Assembly: GCA_009843625.1 (NCBI GenBank)
Contig: VYDD01000240.1
Span: forward strand, 1 to 10,156
Direction of reading: 5' to 3'
Length of the DNA stretch: 10,156 nt
Source: Gammaproteobacteria bacterium
GTDB taxonomy: Bacteria > Gemmatimonadota > Gemmatimonadetes > Longimicrobiales > Gaopeijiaceae
Shown here: piece after piece, positions 1 through 7,203 of the stretch
How the letters are laid out: each line of letters begins with the position of its first letter
How positions within the stretch are numbered: the first letter of the stretch is position 1
The notes under the pieces: model-generated
What the model was told of the DNA's origin: nothing
The model's input: the letters and a program-made list of their open reading frames with translations, nothing else
The model's database searches: none
Made by a program: the position numbers and the translations under genes

Positions 1-480
1 CCCCCGGTTCGCGGGTTTTTCCGCTCTGTCTCCGGCCCCGGCAGGACTCCCGAGCTGGCCGGCTGCACCCTGCTCCTGCTCCTGGTCGCGGCGTGCGGCG
101 GCGGCGCCGGCGGCGCGCCCGGGAACTCGCCGGATGCGCCCGCCGCCGACGAAGCTCAGGTCCGTTCCTATCCCCCGAACGAGGTGTCGCGCGCCGAGAT
201 CGACGAGCGAGGGGCGAACGCGCACACCGCGATGCAGTTTCTCCGCCGCGTCCGGCCGGCGTGGCTGCGCTCACGCGGCTCCAACTCCCTTACTTCCGCC
301 GGCGCCATGTACCCCGTCGTGTACATCGACAACATCCGCCGGCCAGGCGGCTTGAGCGCGCTCTTCCAGGTCCCCCTGAGCGAGGTGCGGGGGATGGAGT
401 TCATCGGCCCCGGCGACGCCACGACGCGCTGGGGCACGGGCCATCAGTCCGGGGTGATCCTGATCGTCACCGGGCGCTGA
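1..480 (+). CDS. Small lipoprotein with TonB-plug-like C-terminal domain (5' end missing)
   Basis: Reading frame 1 is open from the left edge to the TGA at 478-480, about 159 residues, with no ATG, GTG or TTG before the signal peptide, so the start lies outside the window. A leucine run (codons 70-84) ends in the lipobox LVAAC with the cysteine codon at 94-96, followed by a flexible G/A/P-rich stretch. This is seen directly and predicts a lipid-anchored protein. The C-terminal 60 residues resemble the end of a TonB-receptor plug: VVYIDNIRR (compare VYIDGVRV in the susC product here), then VRGMEFIGPGDATTRWGTG and GVILIVTGR, which parallel the IESIEVIKGPAAATLYG and NGVINIKTK blocks of a plug. 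No beta-barrel follows. I recognise this as a recurrent small-protein type in Gemmatimonadota with no known function. It might occlude or partner a transporter, but that is speculation. It converges on the susCD operon. Confidence 0.72.
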   Translation, partial: PPVRGFFRSVSGPGRTPELAGCTLLLLLVAACGGGAGGAPGNSPDAPAADEAQVRSYPPNEVSRAEIDERGANAHTAMQFLRRVRPAWLRSRGSNSLTSAGAMYPVVYIDNIRRPGGLSALFQVPLSEVRGMEFIGPGDATTRWGTGHQSGVILIVTGR

Positions 481-514
481 CCCGGCCACCCTGCGTGTAG
501 CGGCACCAAAGAGA

Positions 515-553
515 GAACCGGAGGCAAGGCCCCTGGGGGCCCGCCTCCGGTTC
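515..553. terminator. Hairpin terminator between convergent genes
   Basis: An 11-bp perfect inverted repeat, GAACCGGAGGC (515-525) against GCCTCCGGTTC (543-553), encloses a G/C-rich 17-nt loop that can itself pair (GGCCCC with GGGGCC). It sits between the lipoprotein stop at 480 and the susD stop at 620, both reading towards it. On the minus strand the stem is followed by TCTCTTTGG, a weak pyrimidine tail. On the plus strand there is no T-run. It is therefore most likely the end of the susCD transcript, and may also stop the + transcript. Confidence 0.7.
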
Positions 554-619
554 CGCTTCGGGGAGAATCAGATCCTCCGGATCCTCCTCTCCGGGAAGCT
601 GTCGATCACTGGCGAATCA

Positions 620-1936
620 TCAGCCGCCCGTGATGGTGGTGTTGTTCTGGAACTCCGTGGCCGGCAGATCGAAGCACAGCTGGTTGCCGTACACGGCTCC
701 GAAGCCGTCGTCCTGGCCGATCGGCGGATAGGGCCTGACTCCGAGCCGTCTCAAGTCCCACAGGTGGTGTCCCTCCAGGAACAGCTCCGCGGCGCGCTCC
801 TCGATGAGCTGGTCCATCATCCCGCTCATGTCCATCGAGGCCATATGGGGCGAAAGGCCGGCGTTGGCACGCAGTGTGTTGAAGATCGACGACGCCTGGC
901 CGTAGTTGCCCGCTTCGATGGCGGCCTCGGCGATGATGAGCTGTGCCTCCTCCCAGCTGGCGAGCTGCACGGGAGAACTCGCGCTCTGATACTTCTCGGC
1001 AAACCACAGGGCGATCTCGGTGTTGGGGTGGCCCCGCCCCTGGTCGGTCACCGCGACGCGTGGATCCAGCTCCCGCATGCAATCCGACATCATGTCGTCG
1101 GGCCAGGGGAAGTTGCAGGGGAAGTCCCGGTAGGGCTCCGCCACCGTGACCATGTTGTTGTCGACGTTGAACTCCCACTGCTTGTTCTTGGTGACGGATT
1201 CGGCGCCGGAATACTCGAGCAGCCACTCGAATCCCTCAGGCACCGCGCTTGCGGTTGCCGCGGCCGCCGATGTCTGCCCCAGGTTGAGCTCGGTCCGGGC
1301 CTTGCCGACCCGCACGGCGTTGAGAAGGTCGCCGGAAGCCCCGGCCGCCGCCGACTGGTCGTAGCGTTGGAGCGCCACGCCGAAGGCCTCGGCGGGACTG
1401 ACGACGGGCCCGTTTTCAACGACTACCAACTCGCACATCGATTCGGCGAACAGCGTATAGGTGAAGCCGGCGTACATCGCCACCTCGGCGATCAGGGCCG
1501 TCCTGTCGGGGACGTCGGCGTCGGTCCACTCGTTCAGCAGGCCGAGCACGTAGTCGGCCAGCCAGCGCGTCCTTGAGAGCGGACGGTAGATCGCCGGGCT
1601 GAATGTGTCCCCGCAGTCCCGCTGCGCGTACTGGGAGCCGTAGCCGCTGGTGTCGTGGATGCGGGCGTCCCAGATGTTGGAAATGGTATTGTTGGAAGCG
1701 TCCCGCCACTCGTTTCCGGTGAGGGCGCTGGCGGTCGCGTGATAGGTATGGGCGCAACGGAACTCGTTGGCCACGCTGGAGACGAGGAGCTGAGCCGAAT
1801 TCGGGTTCTCCAGGTCGCTCGCCACCACCCGGGAAGGCTCTTCCACGCTCAGCAACTCGTCGAGCGCGTCACACGATGCGAGCAGCGCGATGGGCGCGAG
1901 GACGAGGGCGGAAGCCTTGATCATCTGCTTTGTCAT
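620..1936 (-). CDS. susD: SusD/RagB-family outer-membrane nutrient-binding lipoprotein
   Basis: A 438-residue protein. In SusCD systems SusD is the surface lipoprotein lid that binds substrate and closes over the SusC channel. The N-terminus is a type II signal peptide, basic then hydrophobic, ending LLASC with Cys22 as the lipidation site. The mature start (LDELLSVEEPSRVVASDLENP) fits the usual entry into the SusD fold. The C-terminus carries the family signature: ERAAELFLEGHHLWDLRRLG at about 380-399, then a PATEFQNN block near the end. At 438 residues it is shorter than many Bacteroidota SusD proteins (often 500 or more). The start at 1936 has AGGAGG at 1943-1948, six bases upstream, directly abutting the susC TAA stop. 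Twelve bases separate the two genes, so they are cotranscribed and probably translationally coupled. The ligand cannot be predicted; assignment to the family is secure, the gene symbol is generic. Confidence 0.93.
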   Translation of the reverse strand: MTKQMIKASALVLAPIALLASCDALDELLSVEEPSRVVASDLENPNSAQLLVSSVANEFRCAHTYHATASALTGNEWRDASNNTISNIWDARIHDTSGYGSQYAQRDCGDTFSPAIYRPLSRTRWLADYVLGLLNEWTDADVPDRTALIAEVAMYAGFTYTLFAESMCELVVVENGPVVSPAEAFGVALQRYDQSAAAGASGDLLNAVRVGKARTELNLGQTSAAAATASAVPEGFEWLLEYSGAESVTKNKQWEFNVDNNMVTVAEPYRDFPCNFPWPDDMMSDCMRELDPRVAVTDQGRGHPNTEIALWFAEKYQSASSPVQLASWEEAQLIIAEAAIEAGNYGQASSIFNTLRANAGLSPHMASMDMSGMMDQLIEERAAELFLEGHHLWDLRRLGVRPYPPIGQDDGFGAVYGNQLCFDLPATEFQNNTTITGG

Positions 1937-1948
1937 GACAAGCCTCCT

Positions 1949-4924
1949 TTACATGCCCAGGCGGACAGTGAGGGTGAGCGAGGTCAGCGGCGGAACCGCG
2001 GAGTCCTCCTGCGGCTCCCGGTTGCCCGAGAAGGTGTTGCTCGGGTCCACGACCTCGGGATCGTGGTGCGGCCACTCCGGCCAGTTGGTCCAGAGCATGG
2101 CCAGGTTGCGGCCGGAGAGGCTGAGGCTTCCGCGGGTCGAGCGCACCACCCCAAGCCAGTCCTGCGGCATCTGATAGGTGAGGGAGAGCTCGCGGAAGCG
2201 CACGAACGACGCTTCGTTCACCCACAGGTCGTACTCGCCCGTGGAGCCGAACTGCGCTTCTGCGACCAGGCGGATGTCATGGTCGAACGGGTAGGCGGTG
2301 AGCTCGCTCTGCTGGATGGCGCCGTACCTCCACCAGCCCTGCAGGTCGTACTTGGTCTGACCGATCTTGCCCTGAACCAGCGCGTCCACGGTCAGCCGCT
2401 CGCCGATTGTGAACGACGATCCCACGGAGATCTCCAGGTTCGGGTCCGGGTGGCCCTGGTAGATCCACGCTTCCTCGTTGCACGGGATGTAAGGGGCGCT
2501 GTCGTCCTCGTCGACCGAGTGGCAGAGGAGGGTCTCGCGGTTGATCTGGTCGGAGCCGGGGAGGAACTCGGCGAAAGCAACGCTGGGCGCGAACAGCGAG
2601 CCCACCGGATAGCCTTCGTGGTGGCGCGTCGTCCATCCCAGCTGAAGGAAGCAGGTGTCCCTCAGCTCCGGCTTCCCGCTGCACGGCAGACCCAGGTTTT
2701 CGACCCGGTTCCGGTTGGTGCTGGCGTTGACGATCAGATCCCAGTCCAGCGAGCTCGACTCCAGGACGCGGGCGGAAAGTCCCACCTCGATGCCCCGGTT
2801 GCTGACCTCGCCGATGTTGACGAACTGCTGGGCGAGGAATCCGGTCGACGGTGCGCGATTGCGCGCGACGATGGCGTCCTTGGTGCGCTGGTCGTAGTAG
2901 GTGAAGTCGATCGTGACGCGATCGTTGAAGAAGCTCGCATCAAACCCGGCCTCGATCTCGACGCCGCGCTCGGGACCCAGCTCCGAGTTCCCGGGATCGT
3001 TCGGCCTCACGGTCGCCGAGCCCGCGGGAGACGCGCGCGTCGCGAAGGTGCGCAACGCTGCGAAGGCGTCGGGCTGCTGGCCCGACTCGCCATAGGCGGC
3101 GCGCAGGCGGAAGGAGTTGGCAAACCCGGTGCCGCCGTCGGCAACCACCCAGGAGCCGCTGACCTTCGGGTAGACGATCAGGTCGAAGTCCTCACCGAAC
3201 GCGCTGTTGTCGTCGGCGCGCACGGCCCCGGTGATGAACAGCCGGTCCTGCCAGCCGAACTGCTGCTGCAGGTAGACGCCGACGGTGTTGTTCTCGACGA
3301 AGCCGTCGAACCCGAACCGCTCGGCGGTGGCGTTCACGCTCGAGAGGCCGAGCGCCGGGAAGCGGTTCCCGTCCGCGGACACGTCCTCGATGGTCCTCGT
3401 GTAGACCTGGAACCCGACCGAGGTCGTGGAAAGGATGTCGGCGGTCAGGTCGCGGGTACCGGAGGCGGCGTAGTCCCAGGTGGTGTAGACGACCGCCTCC
3501 CGATTGGCGAAGCGTCCGCCCGCGGCCGCGTTGGTCGACCAGAACTGCGCCGACTCCGGCGTCAGGAAAGGCTGCAGCTGATCTTCGAGCTGATCGGTCA
3601 CGTCCAGCCCGAAGGTGAACCGGTGGGTGAGCCAGTCGAAGGGAGTATGCGACGCCGTGAGGCCGGCCGTCATGCGGTTGGCGTTGTTGTAGTAGTTGTT
3701 CCTCTCGTACATCGCCTCGGGCGTGTACCGCCTGTAGCCTCTGCGCGGGGTGCCGAGAGTCGTCGGAGTGGCCCGGATCGCCTCCTCGTACGGCTGGTCG
3801 CCGCCCAGCCGGATGCGCGTAAGCGCGACACCGGCGTTGGCCGAGAGCGTCAGGTCCTCGCTGGGCTGCGCCTGGACGTTCACGCGGCCGTTGTACTTCT
3901 TCGCCCAGCTGTCCTCGGTCACGCCCCGGTCCGAAGACGCGGATCCGGCTACGAAGTACTGGAACAGGTCGGACCCTCCGGAAAGGTCGATGCCGTAGTA
4001 CTGGGTGTGCCCGGTGTCGAACATGAGATCCTGCTCTGCCGGATAGTCCCGGAACATGTTGATCTCTTCGAGCTGCCCCGAGATGTTGCTCACCCCGTAG
4101 TTGGTGGGCGTGCGGCCTGCCGGATCCCGGAACCACTGCGCACCCTGGCGGAAGGTGAAGTTCCACTGGGCGTCGCCGACGGCCCCCATCTTCGTCTTGA
4201 TGTTGATGACCCCGTTGGCCGCCTCGGTGCCGTAGAGCGTCGCCGCCGCCGGGCCCTTGATGACCTCGATGCTCTCGATCATCGCCGGGTCGAGGTCGTC
4301 GATGCGGGAGACATCGCGCGAGCCGCTCTCCATGCGGTTGCTCACCCGGACGCCGTCGATATAGACGAGCGGACCGTCGTTGACCTCGCGCATGGTGGAG
4401 CTGCCGCGGATCTTGATGGTGGAGGCGCCGCCCGCGTCGCCCGAGCCCTGCTGGATGACGACCCCGGCAAGGCGGCCGCGCAGCAGGTCGGAGACGTTCT
4501 GGAGCGGCTGGACCTCGGCCACGGCCGCATCGAGCACGGCCACCGAGTTGCCGATCTCGCGCACGCGGCTCGCCGCCGCCGTGCCGGTCACGACCACCTC
4601 GTCAAGCTGCAGCGCCTGGGAGGCGAGGAAGAAGTTCTGAACGACCGAGCCGTCGGCTGGCACGTTCACCACCACCGACTCCGAGCGGTAGCCGATGGAC
4701 TGCACGGTGACCGTCTGCGAGCCGGCCGGCACGTTGATGATGAGGTACTGGCCGTCGGCCTGGCTGAGCGAGCCGATGTCGAGCCCCTCGATGAAGACCT
4801 GGGCCGCGTTGATGGGATCCCCCGTGGCCTGGTCCCGAACGGTGCCCGTCACCGTCTGCGCTTGCAGCAGCGCGGGCGATGCCATCGCGAGCGCGATGAG
4901 GGCGAACAAGGTGTTGCGTCTCAC
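1949..4924 (-). CDS. susC: SusC/RagA-family TonB-linked outer-membrane receptor
   Basis: A 991-residue TonB-dependent importer that forms the channel for the SusD partner encoded next. The GTG start at 4924 is chosen because AAAGGAGG lies six bases upstream and the protein then opens with a signal peptide (RRNTLFALIALAMA, cleavage near LLQAQ, residues 19-23). The frame stays open further upstream but without signal-peptide character. Domains: carboxypeptidase-regulatory-like N-terminal extension at about 24-105 (VTGTVRDQATGDPINAAQV); SusC linker LDEVVVTG at 107-114; plug at about 120-245, with VYIDGVRV, IESIEVIKGPAAATLYG and ANGVINIKT; then a beta-barrel to the end. Four cysteines sit in two close pairs (748/758 and 801/815), probably disulfides of outer loops. 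The last residue is Met after TVRLG, where outer-membrane barrels usually end in an aromatic residue. It is first in the operon with susD. Substrate unknown; the family call is secure. Confidence 0.95.
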   Translation of the reverse strand: MRRNTLFALIALAMASPALLQAQTVTGTVRDQATGDPINAAQVFIEGLDIGSLSQADGQYLIINVPAGSQTVTVQSIGYRSESVVVNVPADGSVVQNFFLASQALQLDEVVVTGTAAASRVREIGNSVAVLDAAVAEVQPLQNVSDLLRGRLAGVVIQQGSGDAGGASTIKIRGSSTMREVNDGPLVYIDGVRVSNRMESGSRDVSRIDDLDPAMIESIEVIKGPAAATLYGTEAANGVINIKTKMGAVGDAQWNFTFRQGAQWFRDPAGRTPTNYGVSNISGQLEEINMFRDYPAEQDLMFDTGHTQYYGIDLSGGSDLFQYFVAGSASSDRGVTEDSWAKKYNGRVNVQAQPSEDLTLSANAGVALTRIRLGGDQPYEEAIRATPTTLGTPRRGYRRYTPEAMYERNNYYNNANRMTAGLTASHTPFDWLTHRFTFGLDVTDQLEDQLQPFLTPESAQFWSTNAAAGGRFANREAVVYTTWDYAASGTRDLTADILSTTSVGFQVYTRTIEDVSADGNRFPALGLSSVNATAERFGFDGFVENNTVGVYLQQQFGWQDRLFITGAVRADDNSAFGEDFDLIVYPKVSGSWVVADGGTGFANSFRLRAAYGESGQQPDAFAALRTFATRASPAGSATVRPNDPGNSELGPERGVEIEAGFDASFFNDRVTIDFTYYDQRTKDAIVARNRAPSTGFLAQQFVNIGEVSNRGIEVGLSARVLESSSLDWDLIVNASTNRNRVENLGLPCSGKPELRDTCFLQLGWTTRHHEGYPVGSLFAPSVAFAEFLPGSDQINRETLLCHSVDEDDSAPYIPCNEEAWIYQGHPDPNLEISVGSSFTIGERLTVDALVQGKIGQTKYDLQGWWRYGAIQQSELTAYPFDHDIRLVAEAQFGSTGEYDLWVNEASFVRFRELSLTYQMPQDWLGVVRSTRGSLSLSGRNLAMLWTNWPEWPHHDPEVVDPSNTFSGNREPQEDSAVPPLTSLTLTVRLGM

Positions 4925-4938
4925 GGATCTCCTCCTTT
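4925..4938 (-). promoter_or_regulatory. Strong ribosome binding site that fixes the susC GTG start
   Basis: The minus strand reads AAAGGAGG (4931-4938), then six bases, then GTG at 4924-4922. The same eight bases with the same spacing precede the susD ATG. This match makes the GTG the start in preference to any upstream in-frame codon. Confidence 0.85.
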
Positions 4939-4965
4939 CCCGAGTCGCGTAGTGAACTTGCGCCG

Positions 4966-4998
4966 GACCAAACCCGGACATAACCCGGACATAACCCG
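4966..4998 (-). repeat. Three tandem 11-bp units in the susC leader
   Basis: On the minus strand the unit is CGGGTTATGTC, present twice exactly (4998-4988 and 4987-4977) and once with two mismatches (CGGGTTTGGTC, 4976-4966). The period is close to one helical turn. The array starts about 13 bases downstream of the proposed -10 box, so it would lie in the transcribed leader. It could be a multimer operator or just a slipped repeat. No protein is known to me to bind this motif. Confidence 0.7.
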
Positions 4999-5011
4999 AG
5001 CGCGACATGCG

Positions 5012-5041
5012 ATAATAGGTTGTGGACGGCGGAAGTGACAA
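5012..5041 (-). promoter_or_regulatory. Sigma70-like promoter of susCD
   Basis: The minus strand shows TTGTCA (5041-5036), an 18-base spacer, then TATTAT (5017-5012). Each hexamer matches the sigma70 consensus at five of six positions. The -10 region is a small AT-rich island in a very GC-rich background. Transcription would begin near 5004-5006, giving a leader of about 80 bases to the GTG start. The position between the thioesterase stop and susC fits its own promoter. Confidence 0.65.
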
Positions 5042-5059
5042 GAGCGGGAAGCCACGCGT

Positions 5060-5084
5060 CGCCTGCTGTCCGGTGTCGCAGGCG
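5060..5084 (-). terminator. Possible weak terminator after the thioesterase gene
   Basis: A seven-bp perfect inverted repeat, CGCCTGC (5060-5066) and GCAGGCG (5078-5084), with an 11-base loop lies 46 bases beyond the thioesterase stop and before the susC promoter. There is no T-run after it, so intrinsic termination would be weak, and chance hairpins are common at this GC content. Confidence 0.25.
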
Positions 5085-5130
5085 TAGTAGCCGTCGCAAC
5101 GGCCCCCCGCCGGGTGCGCCCAGTTCCTGC

Positions 5131-5607
5131 CTACGTCAGCTCCAGCCGCCTGCGCCGGCGCTTGCGGCCTTCCTCGTAGCGGCGCCGGTCTTCGGGGTCG
5201 CTGAGGTCGAGCGGAGGCACCGGGGTGGGGCGGTGAGCTTCGTCGATGGCAACGAAGGTGAGGAGGCAGGTGTTGGTGTGCCGCTTCACCCCGGTAAGCG
5301 GGTTCTCCGCGTCGACCCGCACACCGACCTCGACCGAGGTCGTGCCCACGTAGTTCACCCGCGCCGAACAGGTAACCAGCTCGCCGGTGCGGATGGGCTC
5401 CCTGAAGTCGACGCGGTCGATGGCGACGGTGACGCACGGCCGACCCGCGTGGCGGATGGCGGCGACCGCGGCCGCGCGGTCGACCATGGCGAGGACCTCC
5501 CCGCCCGAGACGTTCCCCAGGTTATTCACCTGTTTCGGCATCATCAGCTCGGTGATGACCGTGTTCGAGGCGGCGGGCCTTTTCGGGGTGGGATCATAGT
5601 CGCTCAT
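5131..5607 (-). CDS. Hotdog-fold acyl-CoA thioesterase (YciA/BACH type)
   Basis: A 158-residue cytoplasmic enzyme predicted to hydrolyse acyl-CoA to free acid and CoA. The thioesterase signature is clear: MPKQVNNLGNVSGGEVLAMVD at residues 23-43, which parallels the YciA block with Asn, GG and Met-Asp. Asp43 is the expected catalytic acid and Asn28/29 its partner. The second conserved block follows, VAIDRVDFREPIRTGELV at 61-78, then YVGTTSVEVGVRVDAENP, the second half of the hotdog sheet. The C-terminus is a basic helix (EEGRKRRRRRLELT), seen in many members. The length is normal for a single-hotdog enzyme. The ATG at 5607 is chosen because homology begins shortly after; there is no convincing Shine-Dalgarno in front of it. 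It is upstream of susC on the same strand, but a promoter and about 200 bases separate them. Acyl specificity is not readable. Confidence 0.9.
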   Translation of the reverse strand: MSDYDPTPKRPAASNTVITELMMPKQVNNLGNVSGGEVLAMVDRAAAVAAIRHAGRPCVTVAIDRVDFREPIRTGELVTCSARVNYVGTTSVEVGVRVDAENPLTGVKRHTNTCLLTFVAIDEAHRPTPVPPLDLSDPEDRRRYEEGRKRRRRRLELT

Positions 5608-5760
5608 GGTTGCCGGAGTACACCGCTCGCGGGGCGGGGTTCGGGTCGCGCCTGTTCGGCGCCGTGCCCGCGGTGCGCGGCCGCTTGCGGCGAGAACCCG
5701 GACCGGGCAACCTGCCAGCATGGTCAGGCTCGCTGGATGCTTCATGGGCGCGGAGGTCGC

Positions 5761-7104
5761 ATGATGAACCGAAGACACTTTACCCGGATGGGCGCGATGG
5801 CGCTGGGAGGGCTTGCGCTCCCCGGCGGCACGAAGAGTCTGCCGCGCGGATTGCGCCACGGTGGGCGCCAGGAGCTCCGGGTGGACGCAACCCGCCTGAT
5901 CGAGCGCATGCGCGCGCTCGAGGCCTTCGGGCGCAACGAGGCGGGCGGGATCGACCGGGTGGCCTTCAGCGACGCGAACATCGAGGCGCTCGACTGGGTG
6001 GCGGGCCACCTTGGAGCGGTCGGCTTCCAGGTCGGCATCGATCTGGCCGGCAACCTGATCGCGCGGAAGGCGGGCCGGGACGCGTCGCTCCCGCCGCTGA
6101 TGTTCGGCTCGCACATCGACTCGGTGCCCGGAGGCGGCAACTTCGATGGCCAGGTGGGGTCGATGGCCGCCCTGGAGGTCGCGACCCGGCTCGCCGAGGT
6201 TGGCCACCGCACCCGTCACCCCCTCGAAGTGGCCATCTTCTCCAACGAGGAAGGCGGCAAGACGGGCAGCCGCATCCTCGCCGGAGAGTTCCTGCCGTTC
6301 GAACGCGACGTCCAGACCGCCTCGGGCTACACCATCGGGGAAGGCCTGCGGCGCCTGGGCGGTGATCCGGACCGGCTCGTGGAAGCCCGCCGCGAGCCCG
6401 GCTCCATCGCCGCGTTCCTCGAGCTGCACATCGAGCAGGGCGCGGTCATGGAGACCGACGACATCGACATCGGGGTGGTGGAGGGAATCGTCGGCATCAT
6501 GCGCTGGAACGTCGCCGTCGAGGGCATGACCAACCACGCCGGCACCACCCCCATGGACCGGCGTCAGGACGCGATGGTCGGGGCCGCGCGCTTCATCGAC
6601 ATAGTGCATCGCACCGCGCGCGAGCTGCCGGGCCGGCAGGTGGCGACGGTGGGACGGCTGGCCGCTGAGCCCGGCGTCCCCAACGTGATCCCCGGGCGGG
6701 CGGTGCTCTCGCTCGAGATCCGCGACCTGTCGATGGCGGGCATCGAGAGCGTCTTTGAGGCTGTGCGCGCGCGGAGCGAACGAATCGCGCAAGAAACCGG
6801 CGTGACCTTCGCCTTCGCGCGCTTCTACACCAGCCGCGCCGCGCCCACCGATCCCCGTCTCCGCGACCTCTTCGAGGCCTCGGCCCGCGATCTCGGCCTG
6901 GTGTCGCGCCGCATGCCCTCGGGCGCCGGGCACGACGCGCAGAGCATCGCCCTGCTCGCGCCGGTGGGGATGATCTTCGTGCCCTCCATCGGGGGCATCA
7001 GCCACGCCCCCGAGGAACGCACCGAGGACTCCGACATCGTCAACGGCGCCAACGTGCTGCTGCGGACGCTGCTCGCCCTGGACGAGAGGGGGCTGGACGA
7101 GTAG
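5761..7104 (+). CDS. Tat-exported M20-family N-carbamoyl-amino-acid hydrolase / allantoate-type amidase
   Basis: A 447-residue metallohydrolase of the Zn-dependent carbamoylase/amidase branch of peptidase family M20, which includes N-carbamoyl-L-amino-acid hydrolase, beta-ureidopropionase and allantoate amidohydrolase. All expected metal ligands are present: His118 (GSHIDS), Asp129 (NFDGQVGS), Glu164 (SNEEGG, with Glu163 as likely general base), His223 (LHIEQG) and His415 (GISHAPEE). The dimer/lid motif GMTNHAGTTPM (255-265) and SGAGHDAQ (387-394) are typical of this branch. The N-terminus has a twin-arginine signal (NRRHFTRMGAMALGGLAL), so the folded enzyme should act in the periplasm; most relatives are cytoplasmic. 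GGAGG at 5752-5756 supports the ATG at 5761 or the adjacent one at 5764. An in-frame ATG at 5737 lacks such a site. Likely first gene of a four-gene + strand unit. Exact substrate (carbamoyl amino acid, allantoate or another amide) is uncertain. Confidence 0.92.
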   Translation: MMNRRHFTRMGAMALGGLALPGGTKSLPRGLRHGGRQELRVDATRLIERMRALEAFGRNEAGGIDRVAFSDANIEALDWVAGHLGAVGFQVGIDLAGNLIARKAGRDASLPPLMFGSHIDSVPGGGNFDGQVGSMAALEVATRLAEVGHRTRHPLEVAIFSNEEGGKTGSRILAGEFLPFERDVQTASGYTIGEGLRRLGGDPDRLVEARREPGSIAAFLELHIEQGAVMETDDIDIGVVEGIVGIMRWNVAVEGMTNHAGTTPMDRRQDAMVGAARFIDIVHRTARELPGRQVATVGRLAAEPGVPNVIPGRAVLSLEIRDLSMAGIESVFEAVRARSERIAQETGVTFAFARFYTSRAAPTDPRLRDLFEASARDLGLVSRRMPSGAGHDAQSIALLAPVGMIFVPSIGGISHAPEERTEDSDIVNGANVLLRTLLALDERGLDE

Positions 7105-7203
7105 CGGGAGCACTTCCGGTCGCGTAGTAGTAAGAGAGAGGTGCAATGCCGCGGCCTTCGGCTGCGCGGACCCTTCCACGGACTTCCAGGGACAGGCAAA
7201 GTC

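Noticed and set aside
1655..5038. Very long + strand open frame (about 1,100 codons) opposite susC and susD
   Set aside because: It is the mirror of real genes at extreme GC, where antisense frames rarely meet stops. The product is a low-complexity Arg/Ala/Val/Asp mix with no domain, while the minus strand gives textbook SusC and SusD with signals and ribosome sites.
4925..5437. 171-codon N-terminal extension of SusC to an ATG at 5437
   Set aside because: It overlaps the thioesterase gene and has no signal peptide. The GTG at 4924 has a strong ribosome site and is followed by a normal signal peptide.
5608..5760. Search for a divergent promoter between the thioesterase and the amidase
   Set aside because: The stretch is almost all G/C, with no hexamer pair resembling a sigma70 promoter. 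A 7-bp inverted repeat (GGTTGCC near 5608 and GGCAACC near 5706) is too short and too far apart to mean much.
7150..7166. Hairpin CGCGGCC-TTC-GGCTGCG in the gap before the plug-like gene
   Set aside because: Seven pairs with a three-base loop and a G-T pair, no T-run; at this GC content such hairpins are expected by chance, so I do not call an attenuator.
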